Positions 31,993 to 44,321 of a DNA stretch of 64,000 nt are shown here, one piece after another. This DNA comes from Haliclona indistincta (lineage: Eukaryota; Porifera; Demospongiae; Haplosclerida; Chalinidae). Location of the stretch: positions 15,845,588 to 15,909,587 of the forward strand of contig OZ024785.1 in assembly GCA_964017065.1 (NCBI GenBank). Reading direction: 5' to 3'. The position numbers and the translations under genes were made by a program. Numbering within the stretch: position 1 is the stretch's first letter; each line of letters starts with the position of its first letter. The notes under the pieces were generated by a model, which was given only the letters and a program-made list of their open reading frames with translations, did no database searches and was not told where the DNA came from.

Positions 31993-33759
31993 ATGGGGTG
32001 CGACTGTCGTGTCACAATTCTTCTACTTGTGACTTTTTCGTATTTTATGTGTTCTGTTGCTCAATCTGACTTTCTGTCAACATTGCTACACTCTTCTCCA
32101 GGTGAGCCATGATTAATTTATAAAGCTCACTCACTTATGTTCAGTTACAGGTTGTAATGGTACAGTAGAGGATATCACAGGTACCCATGAGAGGTGAGAC
32201 ATGGTTAGTTGAATGACTGAACTGAGTCACAGCTCTGATGCGCTGTTTTATTCAGTGAATGTGTCTGACTCGTTAATGAGACAGGAGGCCCAGATAGCTG
32301 GCAGGTTGTCAAGTACACTTGCAAAATTGGTGCTTCAAAAGGTGGGACTGGTGCTCAGTGCTTCTGTGGCTATGAAATTTGTTTTATTGAACAATGGATC
32401 TATGCCTGACAGCCTATGTGATGAGAATTCTCCCATTTCATGCACTTAATTTTGTGAACCTGATCAAGATAGTGCTGTTTGCAGCAATGACACTATCTGT
32501 GATCGTGATCAGAACTGTATCATGCTAGCAAACAATACAACAGATCACACTAGTGTGTATGTATTCATCAATGGTCTAGGCTGTGCTGTGCTGAAGAGTT
32601 ACACTCAAGATATATGTCGTGTTCTATTCCGTAAGTATACAAATTATTAATAGGTATGATCAATTAATGTTGCATTTCATTCCCAGAACCAGCTGTAACT
32701 AATTCTCCTCCACCTGCTCATGATGACCCAGCTGAGCAACTTGTATTAATAGTTAATTGTGGGACTCATACTTGGCATAGTTGTCACATCTATTCTGTTC
32801 ATGGTTATTGGTTGTTTCTGGTATGTATTACACAAGCTTAAGACAAGGGGTATGAGATCAGTGATATATATAGCCCTGACACTCTTGCTCCCTCGTATAG
32901 AGCAGCTGCTGTTATTGCACCGGGCACTGTGGCAGCTCAGGCAGAGAACTGAAAAATTGCTAAGTACAATCGACTTGAACGGTCACTGTACATGTTTGTA
33001 CCAATTGCGATTGAGACCATGGGCACTTTTGGTAAGAGGTCTCTTAAATTCATCAAGGATTTGGGCAAGAGGATCGCATTACAAACATGCAGGTGACCCA
33101 CTCAGCCGTTCATACTTGGTCCATCATTTGTCTGTGGCAGTTCAAAGAGGCAATGCTGCTTCCATCTTGGGAATTAACTGCCCGTTTGGTGGCCTGACTA
33201 TTACTGCTTCTTTTCGGTGTTTTTGTTGTTGTTTCTTTGTTGTAATTGTTTTTATTATTATTAGTATTAGTAGTAAAAAAAATTTATATATATACATTCA
33301 TTGATAAACTATGACTATGTACAGATTATAAATCTGACCTATTTTGTCTACTCATACACTTCACTCACATGTATGTTTATAAGTGCTGCATTAATGCTGT
33401 GCCAATTTTTGTGATAAGAAACTAGATCTAATTTTGATGAGTTGCTAGTGATTATTAACTACATATACATGTAGTTATCATACATGCAGGTCATCAACTG
33501 ATACATGTAATAGTGATGGTATTTATGATAATCCAGCTCTACCAGCTCGGTAAGTATCTTTGTGACAGTGTAATCCTGATTATAACTATTAATTTTTTAT
33601 GAATTGTTAAGGAATGATGAGATGAAGATGACAGAATGTGCTGCCTATGGTACTCATCATGATCCACCCTCCTCTGTGGCTGCAGCGGAGTATGACAGCA
33701 TCAATGAAACACAACTATCTGATACTATGTTGTCACCTCATGATGATCGTACATCATGA
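31993..33759 (+). pseudogene. Receptor B2, multiply broken
   Basis: Recognisable exons: 31993-32101 (intact signal peptide), 32151-32193, 32256-32630, 32687 to about 32849, 33490-33549, 33612-33759. Damage relative to B1/B5: a six-base net insertion bringing TGA right after the start of exon 3 (VNE region), a 2-base deletion at GGCTATGA, ACTTAA replacing ACAAAA further on, and a 4-base insertion (AATT) before the TM helix. The tail exons (GIYDNP, AAYGTH, EYDSI) remain open. A LINE 3' fragment lies in intron 4. Confidence 0.75.
32860..33300 (+). mobile_element. 3' end of a non-LTR retrotransposon, degenerate
   Basis: The sequence inserted in intron 4 of B2 (absent from B1 and B5) reads as the C-terminus of a LINE reverse transcriptase: NRLERSLYMFVPIAIETMG, then FIKDLGKRIA, then VAVQRGNAASILG in another frame. 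Stops and a frameshift break it. It ends in a T-rich and AT-rich tail near 33220-33290. It looks 5'-truncated, as is usual for LINE copies. Confidence 0.6.
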
Positions 33760-33887
33760 AGTAAATAATCTCAGCGCATGATCAAGCACATTCATCGTCT
33801 ATTACAACTCTACACATCACAATTTCTCCACCTACATGTACGTACACAGTTACGAAACACGAAAACATCCATACTAGAATTCGTAAA

Positions 33888-33983
33888 CGAGCCCCGCCTA
33901 TCATAACACGCGTATTAAAAACAAGAAACACTGAACGGCCCTTGAACCATTTCGGTCCACGGTATCTATGCGTTGTGTCAACA
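33888..33983 (+). promoter_or_regulatory. Conserved promoter-proximal / 5' UTR block of A genes
   Basis: Upstream of A4 the sequence runs GAGCCCCGCCTAT..TAACACGCG, then AACAAGAAACACTGAACG, then CCATTTCGGTCCACGGTATC, and ends at the ATG. The same block stands before A1 (about 352-444), A2 (18803-18910), A5 (39984-40076), A6 (46399-46484, shortened) and A7 (54082-54174). It is weak before A3 and nearly lost before A8. The GC-rich CCCCGCC box about 90-100 bp before the ATG stands out in AT-rich flanks and is a good candidate core element. No TATA box is evident. Confidence 0.5.
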
Positions 33984-36900
33984 ATGCTAACTATTTTGCT
34001 GTTGCTGCTCGTGTGCTGGTTTTCCTCAGCTCAGGATGGTGGCTGTAGTCCTGATCCTCCCAACACATTGATCAGTAGTAGACCTGCTGGCTTGTTGAGC
34101 AACAATGTACCTAAGATACTGGCTAGTGATGGAATATTTCGACCAGTGATTGGAGGATATGGCTTGGATCCATGGACAGTGTTGAATGAGTCTCAGGTTA
34201 GGGAGTTTGGTCTGTGGTGTCAAGTTAACGCTGAACAAATGAATGTGCAAGACGACAGCAACATTGGAGACTGGTACTATCCTACATCTAGTGGCTTTAC
34301 TATGCTTACCAACACTAGCAATGATGGCACTCCATACCAGTCACTGAAATGTACTAACCAAATTGGACTAGTAGTGGATAGTGACGTGACCAACTACCAG
34401 GGTATTGTGAGGTGTACCACTACTGTACCTGGACTGAACACTGATAGTAACTACATGGCAGTGTATAATGATAGTGTGTTTGAAGCTTTGAGAACAGGTT
34501 AGTCAGGTCAGGATTTGATGTTTTTATTTTATCTTTATGCATGCAGCTGGTCCCATAGTGGACTCTACCATGACACTTTCCATACTCTCATCACGAGATG
34601 CTGATCCTAACATTATGTTCAGACTCTCCTTCAATATATCATTTGGACCACCATCACGTATCCGTTGTACTCGTGATGACAGCATTATATTCAATAGTCA
34701 TGGAATTGTATCAGGAGTAGATTATGAGGTGATCAGGCCTCAGTATATCAGTAGCTCACAACCAGACATGACTCGTCTGTCATTCAACCAAACACAACGA
34801 ATAGGAGCAACATATGAATGCACTGTAAAAGTTGAAGGACGTCGAAACATTGCATCTGGTAGTACTGGTAATTATGATTTTGATGTACTGGGTAGTGGTA
34901 CCTCTAGTATCACAGTGACTGGTGAGTGACTGCAGTACTGCTCACTACTAGTCCTCCTCTCCTCATCAGTTGCAGGCACACCCACTGCTGTCACTGCCAA
35001 CAGGACTGACTGCAACTCTGTCCTGGTCTCCTGGACTGCCCCATCACCAGTACCAGCTGGCTATGAGGTGTTCTACCAGACAGCATCAGCTGGAGTGAGT
35101 AGCAGACTCAGTGGAGGGACCACTAGCAACACTGAGCTGACACTGACTGGACTAACACTGGGAGAGACATACTTCATCTTTGTAGTTGCCTTTGGAGCAG
35201 AGGGAGACCCTGTGTTACCTAGTGCTCACAGTAGCTCAGCATTGATTGCCATACGTAAGCATTATAGTTTGAAATAATTTATTTATAATTTTAATCTATT
35301 TTAACAGCTCCCCAACTGCCTCAACTAAGTGATGACCTATCACTCACTCCTACCACCTCCTCTATCATGGTGTCATGGAGTCCTCCTAAGTTTCCTCCTG
35401 ACAGCTACAATGTCTCTTACTCTTGTCAGTTGTTGTGTGTCTCTGAACTATATCTATCATCATCAGATACTGTTAATGGATCAGTCAATACCCACACCAT
35501 TACCTCTCTCAATGCTGGTAGTAATTGTACTGTCAGTGTAACAGCTGTGTATGGTAGTAACACCAGTAACACAATCACCTCATCTACTGACACAATGTCA
35601 GCAGGTAAAATAACATTCTGTAATTATATCATGCTTGCAATCTCCTCATGCAGTTCCTAGTGGCTCTCCTGAAGGACTTCACATCACATCAGAAGAGACT
35701 GTTTCACTCACTCTAATGTGGGAGACAGTGCCTTGTTCTGATCAGAGAGGACCCATCACTGGATACAGACTGAACTACACATACAGCAATGGCACCTTTA
35801 CTGCTAACAATACTTTAGTATTGGAAAGCAGACACTTCATGCTGACAGGACTGACACCATTTACTAACTACACTGTTCAATTTCATGTGGCAGCAATCAA
35901 CGTCAATGGGACTGGACCATATGCTGACAAAGAATTTACTGTTATGACACTACAAGATGGTTAGCTAGTGCATGTTGATTATATACATACATAACTATTA
36001 CATTGTTTAAATGACACAGTTGCTGGTCCAGTGTCTGATCTATCAGCTACCCCAGGTGTGGTTCAGCTCACCATCTCATGGAGTCCTCCCTCAGAGCCCA
36101 ATGGAGTCATCATTGCATATGAAGTGTATTCTAACAGCAGTGGTTACACTAACACATCAGCCACACAGCTCACACTGAGGGACCTCTCTCAAAACACTGT
36201 TGTTACATACAGTGTCAGAGCATACACTATCATAGGACCAGGAGCTAGTGTGACAGGTCAAGCATCTACTGGAAGTGCCTGTGAGTTCATTCTTGGCACA
36301 TAATTATTGCTTGCATGGTCTGTCAATTAATAAATAGCTCCAGATGTTAGTGGAGTGTCAGCAGAGGTACTGAGCAATACTGCTGTGACAGTCTCCTGGA
36401 CTCGAGTCAACCTTAATGTAGTGGAGCATTACACTGTACACTATACTACAGTGGGTGGAGTCAATGGCACGCTCACCTTCCCAGCGAGTGCCTCCTCTGG
36501 AGTAGTGTCAGGACTGCAGGAAGGACGCCAGTACCAGTTCAGTGTCACAGTTACACTCAATGTCAATGGAGAGCTTTTCAGTGGTTTGCCTGATTTCACA
36601 CAAGCAACAATAATACTCAGTGAGTCACATACATGTATTAAAATTACAAGTTGCTATTAATTTAACACAGTACCGGTTGTATTACCATCATCACATACAT
36701 CTGTTACAACAGAACCTTTCACATTAGGTAAGAATATTATAATTCTAAAGTTAACTCTTTACCTATAATCATTTCATAGCATCTGTCACTCCAATGCTAA
36801 ACAGTGTCTCACTATCAACACTAGTTGTAGGCTGGGTCATGTTTGCTGTTACACTGGTTGGATGCAGTATCATCAATATTGTACTAGTGATGTATTTAGT

Positions 36901-37312
36901 AGTATTGAGACATCAGTCAGTCAAACAGAACAGGTATCATCTTAGCTATACACATGTTTGTTGATGTGCATGTACTTACTCGTGTTTGCTTAATAATAAC
37001 CTTAAAATGCTATTGTTTATGCTGCACTATCAATAGCTACCTGGTTCAGTTTATCAACAACTAACTTGTGTCATTATAATGCTATCCACAGGTCATCATT
37101 GCCAAGATCTGATAAGAGTGATGGTATTTATGATACTCCTTTAGCTACAGCACAGTGAGTGTGTGACTAGTCCTCATTATCATCAACTGTGTACTTGTTA
37201 TAGTAGTGATGAGATGAAGATGACAGAATGTTCTGCCTATGGTACACATCAACAACACTCACAGATCACTGATGAACAATATGAGAGTATTAACCAAACC
37301 ACAAAGACATGA
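33984..37312 (+). CDS. Receptor A4: Ig-Ig-FN3x5-TM-tail, long form, intact (900 aa)
   Basis: Exons: 33984-34497, 34547-34921, 34970-35254, 35308-35604, 35654-35959, 36020-36280, 36338-36619, 36671-36727, 36780-36933, 37092-37154, 37204-37312; one continuous frame. It is the only intact gene here with all five FN3 domains plus the type II membrane module (linker exon VVLPSSHTSVTTEPFTL, helix LVVGWVMFAVTLVGCSIINIVLVMYL). It differs most from its sisters in Ig1 (NAEQMNVQDDSN instead of RQVNTNNMPDSN) and in the Ig2 loop (DDSIIFNSHG). The donor after exon 5 is GTTAGC. The tail carries GIYDTP, SAYGTH and EQYESI. Upstream it has the best-preserved promoter block. Confidence 0.82.
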
Positions 37313-37687
37313 CTATATTGAGCACATGCTCAGTATAGTTGTTTACTGCAGATTCATGTAGCGATTACTGTTTAGTTTAGGTATCCATGTGTACTGTATA
37401 GTTCATTAAAGTAAATGTTTTTGTTACACATAATTTCATAAATACACATGTTACTATCAACAACAACAGCATTGAGCTCACCCACTCAATATGGACTCAG
37501 CAGGATGTCAGACCATGACTGCAGTTATTTCCTTGAATGAATTTTTATTGACAAAAGCATAATTATTAGGACTACAAGTGTATAGGCAGATGTTACTAGC
37601 TAACAGCACCCTTTGCTTGGAAACAACAACCTTTAAATTGTGATAAGTGTTATTAATGTTATCATTGTATCATCTATCTATCATTAG

Positions 37688-38339
37688 AGCAGGTTGATGA
37701 GCTACTTAGAGGTACCACAAGTTAGATGAGAGAAGGTGTGGTCTCATATAGCCCACCAGCAATGAGTGAGAGGGAGAAGGCACACTTACTACTGGAATAT
37801 GACTGCACTGAAGATGATACTATAGACATCACAGGGTAGAACACAATGTGTACATGACTAGTTAGTCTGTGTTGTTACTTTATTATACTTGTTACAATGG
37901 TACTAGTGGTCAGGAACACAGTAGAGATGAACCATCAGGTAAACAATGAATCAGAAACACTTAAAATGATATTATTTAATGGTTACCTCAAAAGTGTATA
38001 ATAAATTAAATTTTGATCACTCGGTGAGTTAAAAAATATAATGATGATGCATGCATGTGTCCGAGAGCTCATTATTATTCCCGAAAGCTTGTATCTATAC
38101 GAGAAAAAAGTCTAGACAATGATTAGATCAGTAATGATGTTTTTTCCTCTCTCTCAGCTGTCAATCCCAATGTGTTGGTAGTAGCTCAAGATCAGAAGCT
38201 GCATAGAGAACTGATGAAGGCATCTCACGAGGCAAAGCTAGAGAGAGACAAGAAGAGTAGAGAACAGCAACGACAGAGAGCACAAAATAGGAATGAGAAA
38301 GAGAAACAAAGAACACAGAAAGAAGAACGACGAAGATAA
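37688..38339 (+). pseudogene. CCDC43-like C-terminal exon pair, copy C3
   Basis: Exons 37688-37835 and 38158-38339, co-linear with C2, including the shared TAG in the first exon. Small differences in the second exon (HRELMKASHEAKLERDKKS; QNRNEKEKQRTQKEERRR) keep it open. The nearly identical spacing of C2 and C3 shows they were copied with the whole unit. Confidence 0.6.
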
Positions 38340-38608
38340 TAATTATTGAATGTTTTACATAGGATACCATTATCAAGAATAATTATGAACGTTTATACCA
38401 TTGGTAAAAATTAATAATCTATTATTTGGTTTAATAAGCATATAGCTGTTGTTAAATGCATGTTGTGGTTTGACTGTGATCTCCACACACTATTGTATGA
38501 CTATACCTTCAGGAATTATTATTATTTACACTGATCATGTAAGCTACATGAGAGCATGAGAAATGTTATACAAAATCTGATCCTTAGCCTGCAGACCTGA
38601 TGCTGTAA

Positions 38609-39666
38609 ATGGGGTGCGACTGTCGTGTCACAATTCTTCTTCTTGTGACTTTTTTTGTATTTACTGTCTTCTGTCAACACTCTTCTCAAGGTGAGTCATG
38701 ATTAATTTATAAAGCTCACTCACATATCTCATGTACCCATGAGAGATGAGACCACTTAGTTGAATGACTGTTAGTTTATAATCTGTGATCTGCGACTATA
38801 GTATCCGGGCTAACAATTGATGCTATCATACATGCAGGTCATCAACTGATAATAGTGATGGTATTTATGATAATCCAGCTCTACCAGCTCAGTAAGTATC
38901 TTTGTGACAATGTAATCCTGGTCATAACTATTTTTATGAATTATTAACCCTTTAACCCCTAATGACGCCTTTTGGCATCATAATTGACTCCACCTACTCT
39001 AGACGTCAAAACTAGTGTGAAAAGTGCTCTAGAAAGGTCAAATCAAGTTTAATTGAAAATTACCTGAAAAAACCCACTGTTTTTCGTCGCGCCTTCCCCA
39101 CTAAAGCATATAGAATAGGGGACAGGGGGATTTTTAAAGGGGCGGAGCCCCTCGCCGCTTTCGGAATTTTTGGGGCTTCAGGGTGTCCGGAAATGCATAC
39201 TTTGGCATAGAATATGGTCTAAACTGTGCTGTTTGCTCACCTGGACACCACCACGTTTTTGTATCAGTCACCAGGGCTAAATGAAGACCAAAATTAGCTG
39301 GGAAATGGCGAGGCCGCAGCACTTAAGTGGCTTCAGTTCCGAAGTGGGAGTGGCCAACTCAGAGTTTAGTACATGGTCGTAAACTTTGACATGCCAGGTA
39401 AAAACAGTGCTAGTTTGGAACAGCTAGCATACTGCATGTTGTAGAAAATCGCAAGACAATCTGTCTGCTTAGAGGAAATCAAATTGTTGTCAAAATAATT
39501 CAGTAATTAAAGGGTTAAGGAATGATGAGATGAAGATGACAGAATGTGCTGCCTATGGTACTCATCATGATCCACCCTCCTCTGTGGCTGCAGTGGAGTA
39601 TGACAGCATCAATGAAACACAACTATCTGATACTATGTTGTCATCTCATGATGACCACACATCATG
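38609..39666 (+). pseudogene. Receptor B3 remnant, ectodomain and TM deleted
   Basis: Only the signal-peptide exon (38609 to about 38690, with a changed T-run and an internal deletion) and the two tail exons (38838-38891 with GIYDNP; 39520-39666 with AAYGTH and EYDSI) remain. Exons 2-4 are gone, joined near 38735-38800. A piggyBac-type MITE sits in the last intron, directly against the acceptor. Confidence 0.75.
38948..39514. mobile_element. piggyBac-type MITE with TTAA duplication
   Basis: Flanked by TTAA at 38944-38947 and 39515-39518, with termini CCCTTTAA and TTAAAGGG. The sister genes have a single ATTATTAAGGAATG here, showing the empty site. 567 bp, non-coding, GC-richer in the middle (about 39080-39330). 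Confidence 0.88.
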
Positions 39667-40076
39667 AAGTAAAGTAGCACTCACAGCTATAGGTAGCCAT
39701 CATAGCTTATAGTACTTCTGACATAATGTCACATGATGCCGGATATTTTTATCTCACTAATCTCAGTGCATGATCAAGCATATTCATCCTATATTACATC
39801 TCTATATACGTCAGGATTTCTCTAAAAACTCCACTTAAATAGCTACGAAAAATCTGTACAGTACAATTAGAATTACACTGTCAGTGCTACAACAGGTCTC
39901 ACCTTCAACTCCGGCGCGTGATGTTTCTTGCGAGCGATCGCGAGTGAGGCTACTGCAATGTCAACACCAAACGGCAGTCGTAAACAAGCCCCGCCTATTT
40001 TAACACGCGCAAAACAAGAAACACTGAACGCCCCTTCAACTATTTCGGTCCACGGTATCTATGCGTTATGCCGACA

Positions 40077-42414
40077 ATGCTACATGTAACTATCTTGCTG
40101 TTGCTGCTCGTGTGCTGGTTCTCCTCAGCTCAGGATGGTGGCTGTAGTCCTGATCCTCCCAACACATTGTTCAGTAGTAGACCTGCTAACCTGCTGAGCA
40201 ACAATGTCCCAAGAATACTCATGGATAGTGTGCCAGATACAACATTCAGATCATTGATTGGAGGATATGGCACATATACATGGGTAGTGTTCAGTGAGTC
40301 TCAGGTTAGGCAGTTTGGTCTGTGGTGTCAAGTTAGACAAGTGAACACTAATAATATGCCAGACAGCAACATTGGAGACTGGTACTATCCTACATCTAGT
40401 GGCTTTACTAAGCTTGCCAACACTGATGGCACTCCATACCAGTCACTGAAATGTACTAACCAAATTGGACTAGTAGTGGATGGTGACGTGACCAACTACC
40501 AGGGTATTGTGAGGTGTACCACTACTGTACCTGGACTGAACACTGATAGTAACTACATGGCAGTGTATAATGATAGTGTGTTTGAAGCTTTGAGAACAGG
40601 TTAGTCAGGTCAGGCTTTGATGATCTTATTTTATCTTTATGCATGCAGCTGGTCCCATAGTGGACTCTACCATGACACTCTCCATATTCTCATCACGAGA
40701 TGCTGATCCTAACATTATGTTCAGAGTCTCCTTCAACATATCATTTGGACTACCGTCTCACATTCAATGCACTCGCGATGGTAGTAATATATACAGTGGA
40801 AGAGGAATTGTATCAGGAGTAGATTATGAGGTGATCAGGTCTCAGTATATCAGTAGCTCACAACCAGACATGACTCGTCTGTCATTCAATCAAACACGAC
40901 CAAGAATAGCAGCAACATATCAATGTACTGTAACTGTTGAAGGACGTAGAAACATTGCATCTGGTACATATAACTTTGATGCACTGGGTAGTGGCACCTC
41001 TAGTATCACAGTGACTGGTGAGTGACTGCAGTACTGCTCACTACTAGTCCTCCTAGTCCTCCTTCTCTCTCATCAGTTGCAGGCACACCCACTGCTGTCA
41101 CTGCCAACAGGACTGGCTACAACTCTGTCCTGGTCTCCTGGACTGCCCCATCACCAGTACCAGCTGGCTATGAGGTGTTCTACCAGACAGCATCAGCTGG
41201 AGTGAGTAGCAGACTCAGTGGAGGGACCACTAGCAACACTGAGCTGAGACTGACTGGACTAACACTGGGAGAGACATACTCCATCTTTGTAGTGTCCTTT
41301 GGAGAAGAGGGAGACCCTGTGTTACCTAGTGCTCACAGCAACACAACATTGATTACCACACGTAAGTATTATTGTGTGAATTATAAAATTTTATTGTACT
41401 TTAACAGCTGCCCAACTGCCTCAACTAAGTGATGACCTATCACTCACTCCTACCACCTCCTCTATCATGGTGTCATGGAGTCCTCCTCAGTTTCCTCCTG
41501 ACAGCTACAATGTCTCTTACTCTTGTCAGTTGTTGTGTGTCTCTGAACTATATCTATCATCATCAGATACTGTTAATGGATCAGTCACTACCCACACCAT
41601 TACCTCTCTCAATGCTGGTAGTAATTGTACTGTCAGTGTAACAGCTGTGTATGGTAGTAACACCAGTAACACAATCACCTCATCTACTGACACAATGTTA
41701 GCAGGTATACAATAGTAGATTATAGCTATTGTGTATAACAAATAATGTGACACTGTATAGTGAGTTTTGTTTGCAATATATTATCGTCATCAAGCAGTAA
41801 ATCCTTGCCTCTCAATATTCTATCAACATATGTTACAACAGAATCAAGTAAGTATATAATTATTTTTTTAAATATTTATAATAATAACAATCTTGTACCT
41901 ATAATTATTTCATAGCATCTGTCACTCCAATGATAAACAGTGTCTCACTATCAACACTAGTTGTAGGCTGGGTCATGTTTGCTGTTACACTGGTTGGATG
42001 CAGTATCATCAATATTGTACTAGTGATGTATTTAGTAGTATCGAGACATCAGTCAGTCAAACAGAACAGGTATATTATTAACTGTATGTATTGTTGATGT
42101 GTGTGTACATTATAGCTATGTTTGCATACATTGTCATGTTGCACTAGAATTAGTTACCAGTTTATCACCAAATGAACTTGTAGCTTTATGCTGCTATTAC
42201 AGGTCATCATTGCCAAAGTTGGATGAAAGTGTTTACGATACTCCTTTAGCTACACAGTGAGTGTGTGACTAGTCCTCATTATCATCAACTGTGTACTTGT
42301 TATAGTAGTGAAGAGATGAAGATGACAGAATGTTCTGCCTATGGTACACATCAACAACACTCACAGATCACTGATGAACAATATGAGAGTATTAACCAAA
42401 CCACAAAGACATAA
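40077..42414 (+). CDS. Receptor A5: short form, Ig-Ig-FN3x2-TM-tail, intact (625 aa)
   Basis: Exons: 40077-40599, 40649-41017, 41077-41361, 41408-41704, 41761-41847, 41916-42069, 42203-42256, 42306-42414; frame continuous. An in-frame ATG at 40068 is also possible. As in A3, FN3-3 to FN3-5 are absent, but here a separate linker exon (Ser-rich, NILSTYVTTES) leads to the type II TM exon; its acceptor TATAG at 41760 is the only one that keeps frame. The first tail exon is three codons shorter (SVYDTPLAT) yet keeps the YDTP motif. The Ig1 region is divergent (FRSLIGGYGTYTWVVF). The stop is TAA, unlike its sisters (TGA). Confidence 0.78.
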
Positions 42415-43029
42415 CAATATTGAGTAAACATTATAGTCGTAGTTTTTTACAGCTACTAGTAGTTACTGATTAGTTTAGCTATGCTGTGTGGTAGTTCAAG
42501 TTGATTATAAACACCATTTTGTTAGTGATTTTTACCACAATGTTTTTACAAAAATGCACGTTGCTTTAAAATAAGCACTGACACAGGCGTAGGAACCGGG
42601 GGCACGTTACATTCAAAAATTGATTTGTATGCATGCATCAATCTCATGCGTTTTACTGAGGTACCAGTATGCACGTTCAAGCTGAGGATGCAATCATGAA
42701 ATAACATTAACATAATAGTATAGAGGATATGACAACAGCTAATCAGTCCTCTAGCTGGCTGACCTGGTTGATAACACCATCTATCACATTGTAAACAGAA
42801 CAATGCATAACTATTATTATGCATTATGATAACTATAAAAATAACTATTATCTCACATACATCCGTAGTGAAATGCATGTTGTGGTTTCACTGTGATCTT
42901 GTTATGATACATTTCCACACAATATTGATGACTACTTTCAGCACTATACATGTAGCTACACTGAGTATGCATGTTCATAACAATTATTATACAAAATCTG
43001 ATCCTTAGCCTGCAGACCTGATGCTGTGA
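42415..43029. other. A5-B4 spacer
   Basis: No gene seen and no CCDC43-like exons. A segment with GACACAGGCGTAGGAACCG and GGCACGTTA..TTCAAAAATT near 42580 recurs after A6 (about 49640) and A8 (about 61330), marking these three as one sub-lineage of the duplication. Confidence 0.45.
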
Positions 43030-43585
43030 ATGGGGTGCGACTGCCGTGTCATGATTCTTCTTCTTGTGATTTTTTTTGTATTTTATGTGTTCTGTTGCTC
43101 AATCTGACTTTCTGTCAACATTGCTATACTCTTCTCCAGGTGAGCCATGATTAATTTATAAAGCTCACTCACTTATGTTCTGTTACAGGTTGTAATGGTA
43201 CAGTAGAGGATATCACAGGTACCTATGAGAGGTGAGACATGGTTAGTTGAATGACTGAACTGAGTGACAGCTCTGATGTGCTATTTTATTCAGTGAATGT
43301 GTCATTAATGAGACAGGAGGCCCAGATAGCTGGCAAGTTGTCAAGTACACATGGAAAATTGGTGCTTCAAAAGGCGTGACTGATGCTCAGTGCTTCTGTG
43401 GCTATGATCTATTTGTTTTATTGAACAATGGATCTATGCCTGACAGCCTATGTGATGAGAATTCTCCCATTTCATGGACTAAATTTTGTGAACCTGATCA
43501 AGAGAGTGCTGTTTGCAGCAGTGACACTATTTGTGATCGTGATCAGAACTGCATCATGCTAGCAAACAATACAACAGATCACACT

Positions 43586-44120
43586 TAAAACATGTTTTTT
43601 TTTATTTTGTCCAATTCTTTTTTGCAGGTTTGATACCTTTTTATTGATTATCTTTAGCATTTGCCTAACAAAACGTACAAATTTTGCTCAGATTTGATGA
43701 TGGATGCCTAAATTTAGGCACCTTTGCTCTAAAATTACCTAATTTTAGATCAAAACTGAAATATGAGCTGCCTAAATTTAGGCATGCTAGATTTCTAGAG
43801 GCCACTAAAACCTCTGAAACTTTAGGTAAGCATGCCTAAATTTAGGCAGGGTTGCCTAAATTTAGGCATACATGCCTAAATTTAGGCATGCTGTCCTATA
43901 ATGCTAAAAATATGTGGTAAATTACATCAATTTAGGCAAAAATGCCTAAATTTAGGCATAGCATTGTGCCTAAATTTAGGCATGCCATGCCTAAATTTAG
44001 GCACGCATTACTAAATTTTGGTTGATTTTACCAATTTTTTTAGGTATGCGCTAAAGATTTTGTGTGAAATGGTCTAAAACCTGCAAAAAATAATTGGACG
44101 AAATAAAAAATAACGTGTTC
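43586..44120. mobile_element. MITE made of GCCTAAATTTAGGC palindromes, copy 2
   Basis: Inserted inside the coding sequence of B4 exon 3 (ACAGATCACACT / CTAGTGTGTATG); the uninterrupted exon is seen in B1, B2 and B5. Termini TAAAACATG and CGTGTTC; CT flanks both ends. It is shorter than copy 1 by loss of some palindromes; about eight perfect ones remain. Confidence 0.82.
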
Positions 44121-44321
44121 CTAGTGTGTATGTATTCATCAATGGTCTAGGCTGTGCTGTGCTGAAGAGTTACACTCAAGATACATCATGTTCTATTCCG
44201 TAAGTACGCCGGCAAATTATTAATAGGCATGATCAATTAATGTTGCATTTCATTCCCAGAACCAGCTGTAACTAATTCTCCTCCACCTGCTCATGATGAC
44301 ACAGCTGAGCCACTTGTATTA

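Noticed and set aside
32759..33304. 181-aa ORF continuing from the B2 TM exon
   Set aside because: It joins a frameshifted TM segment to an antisense-like frame of the LINE fragment; the LINE reads better in another, broken frame.
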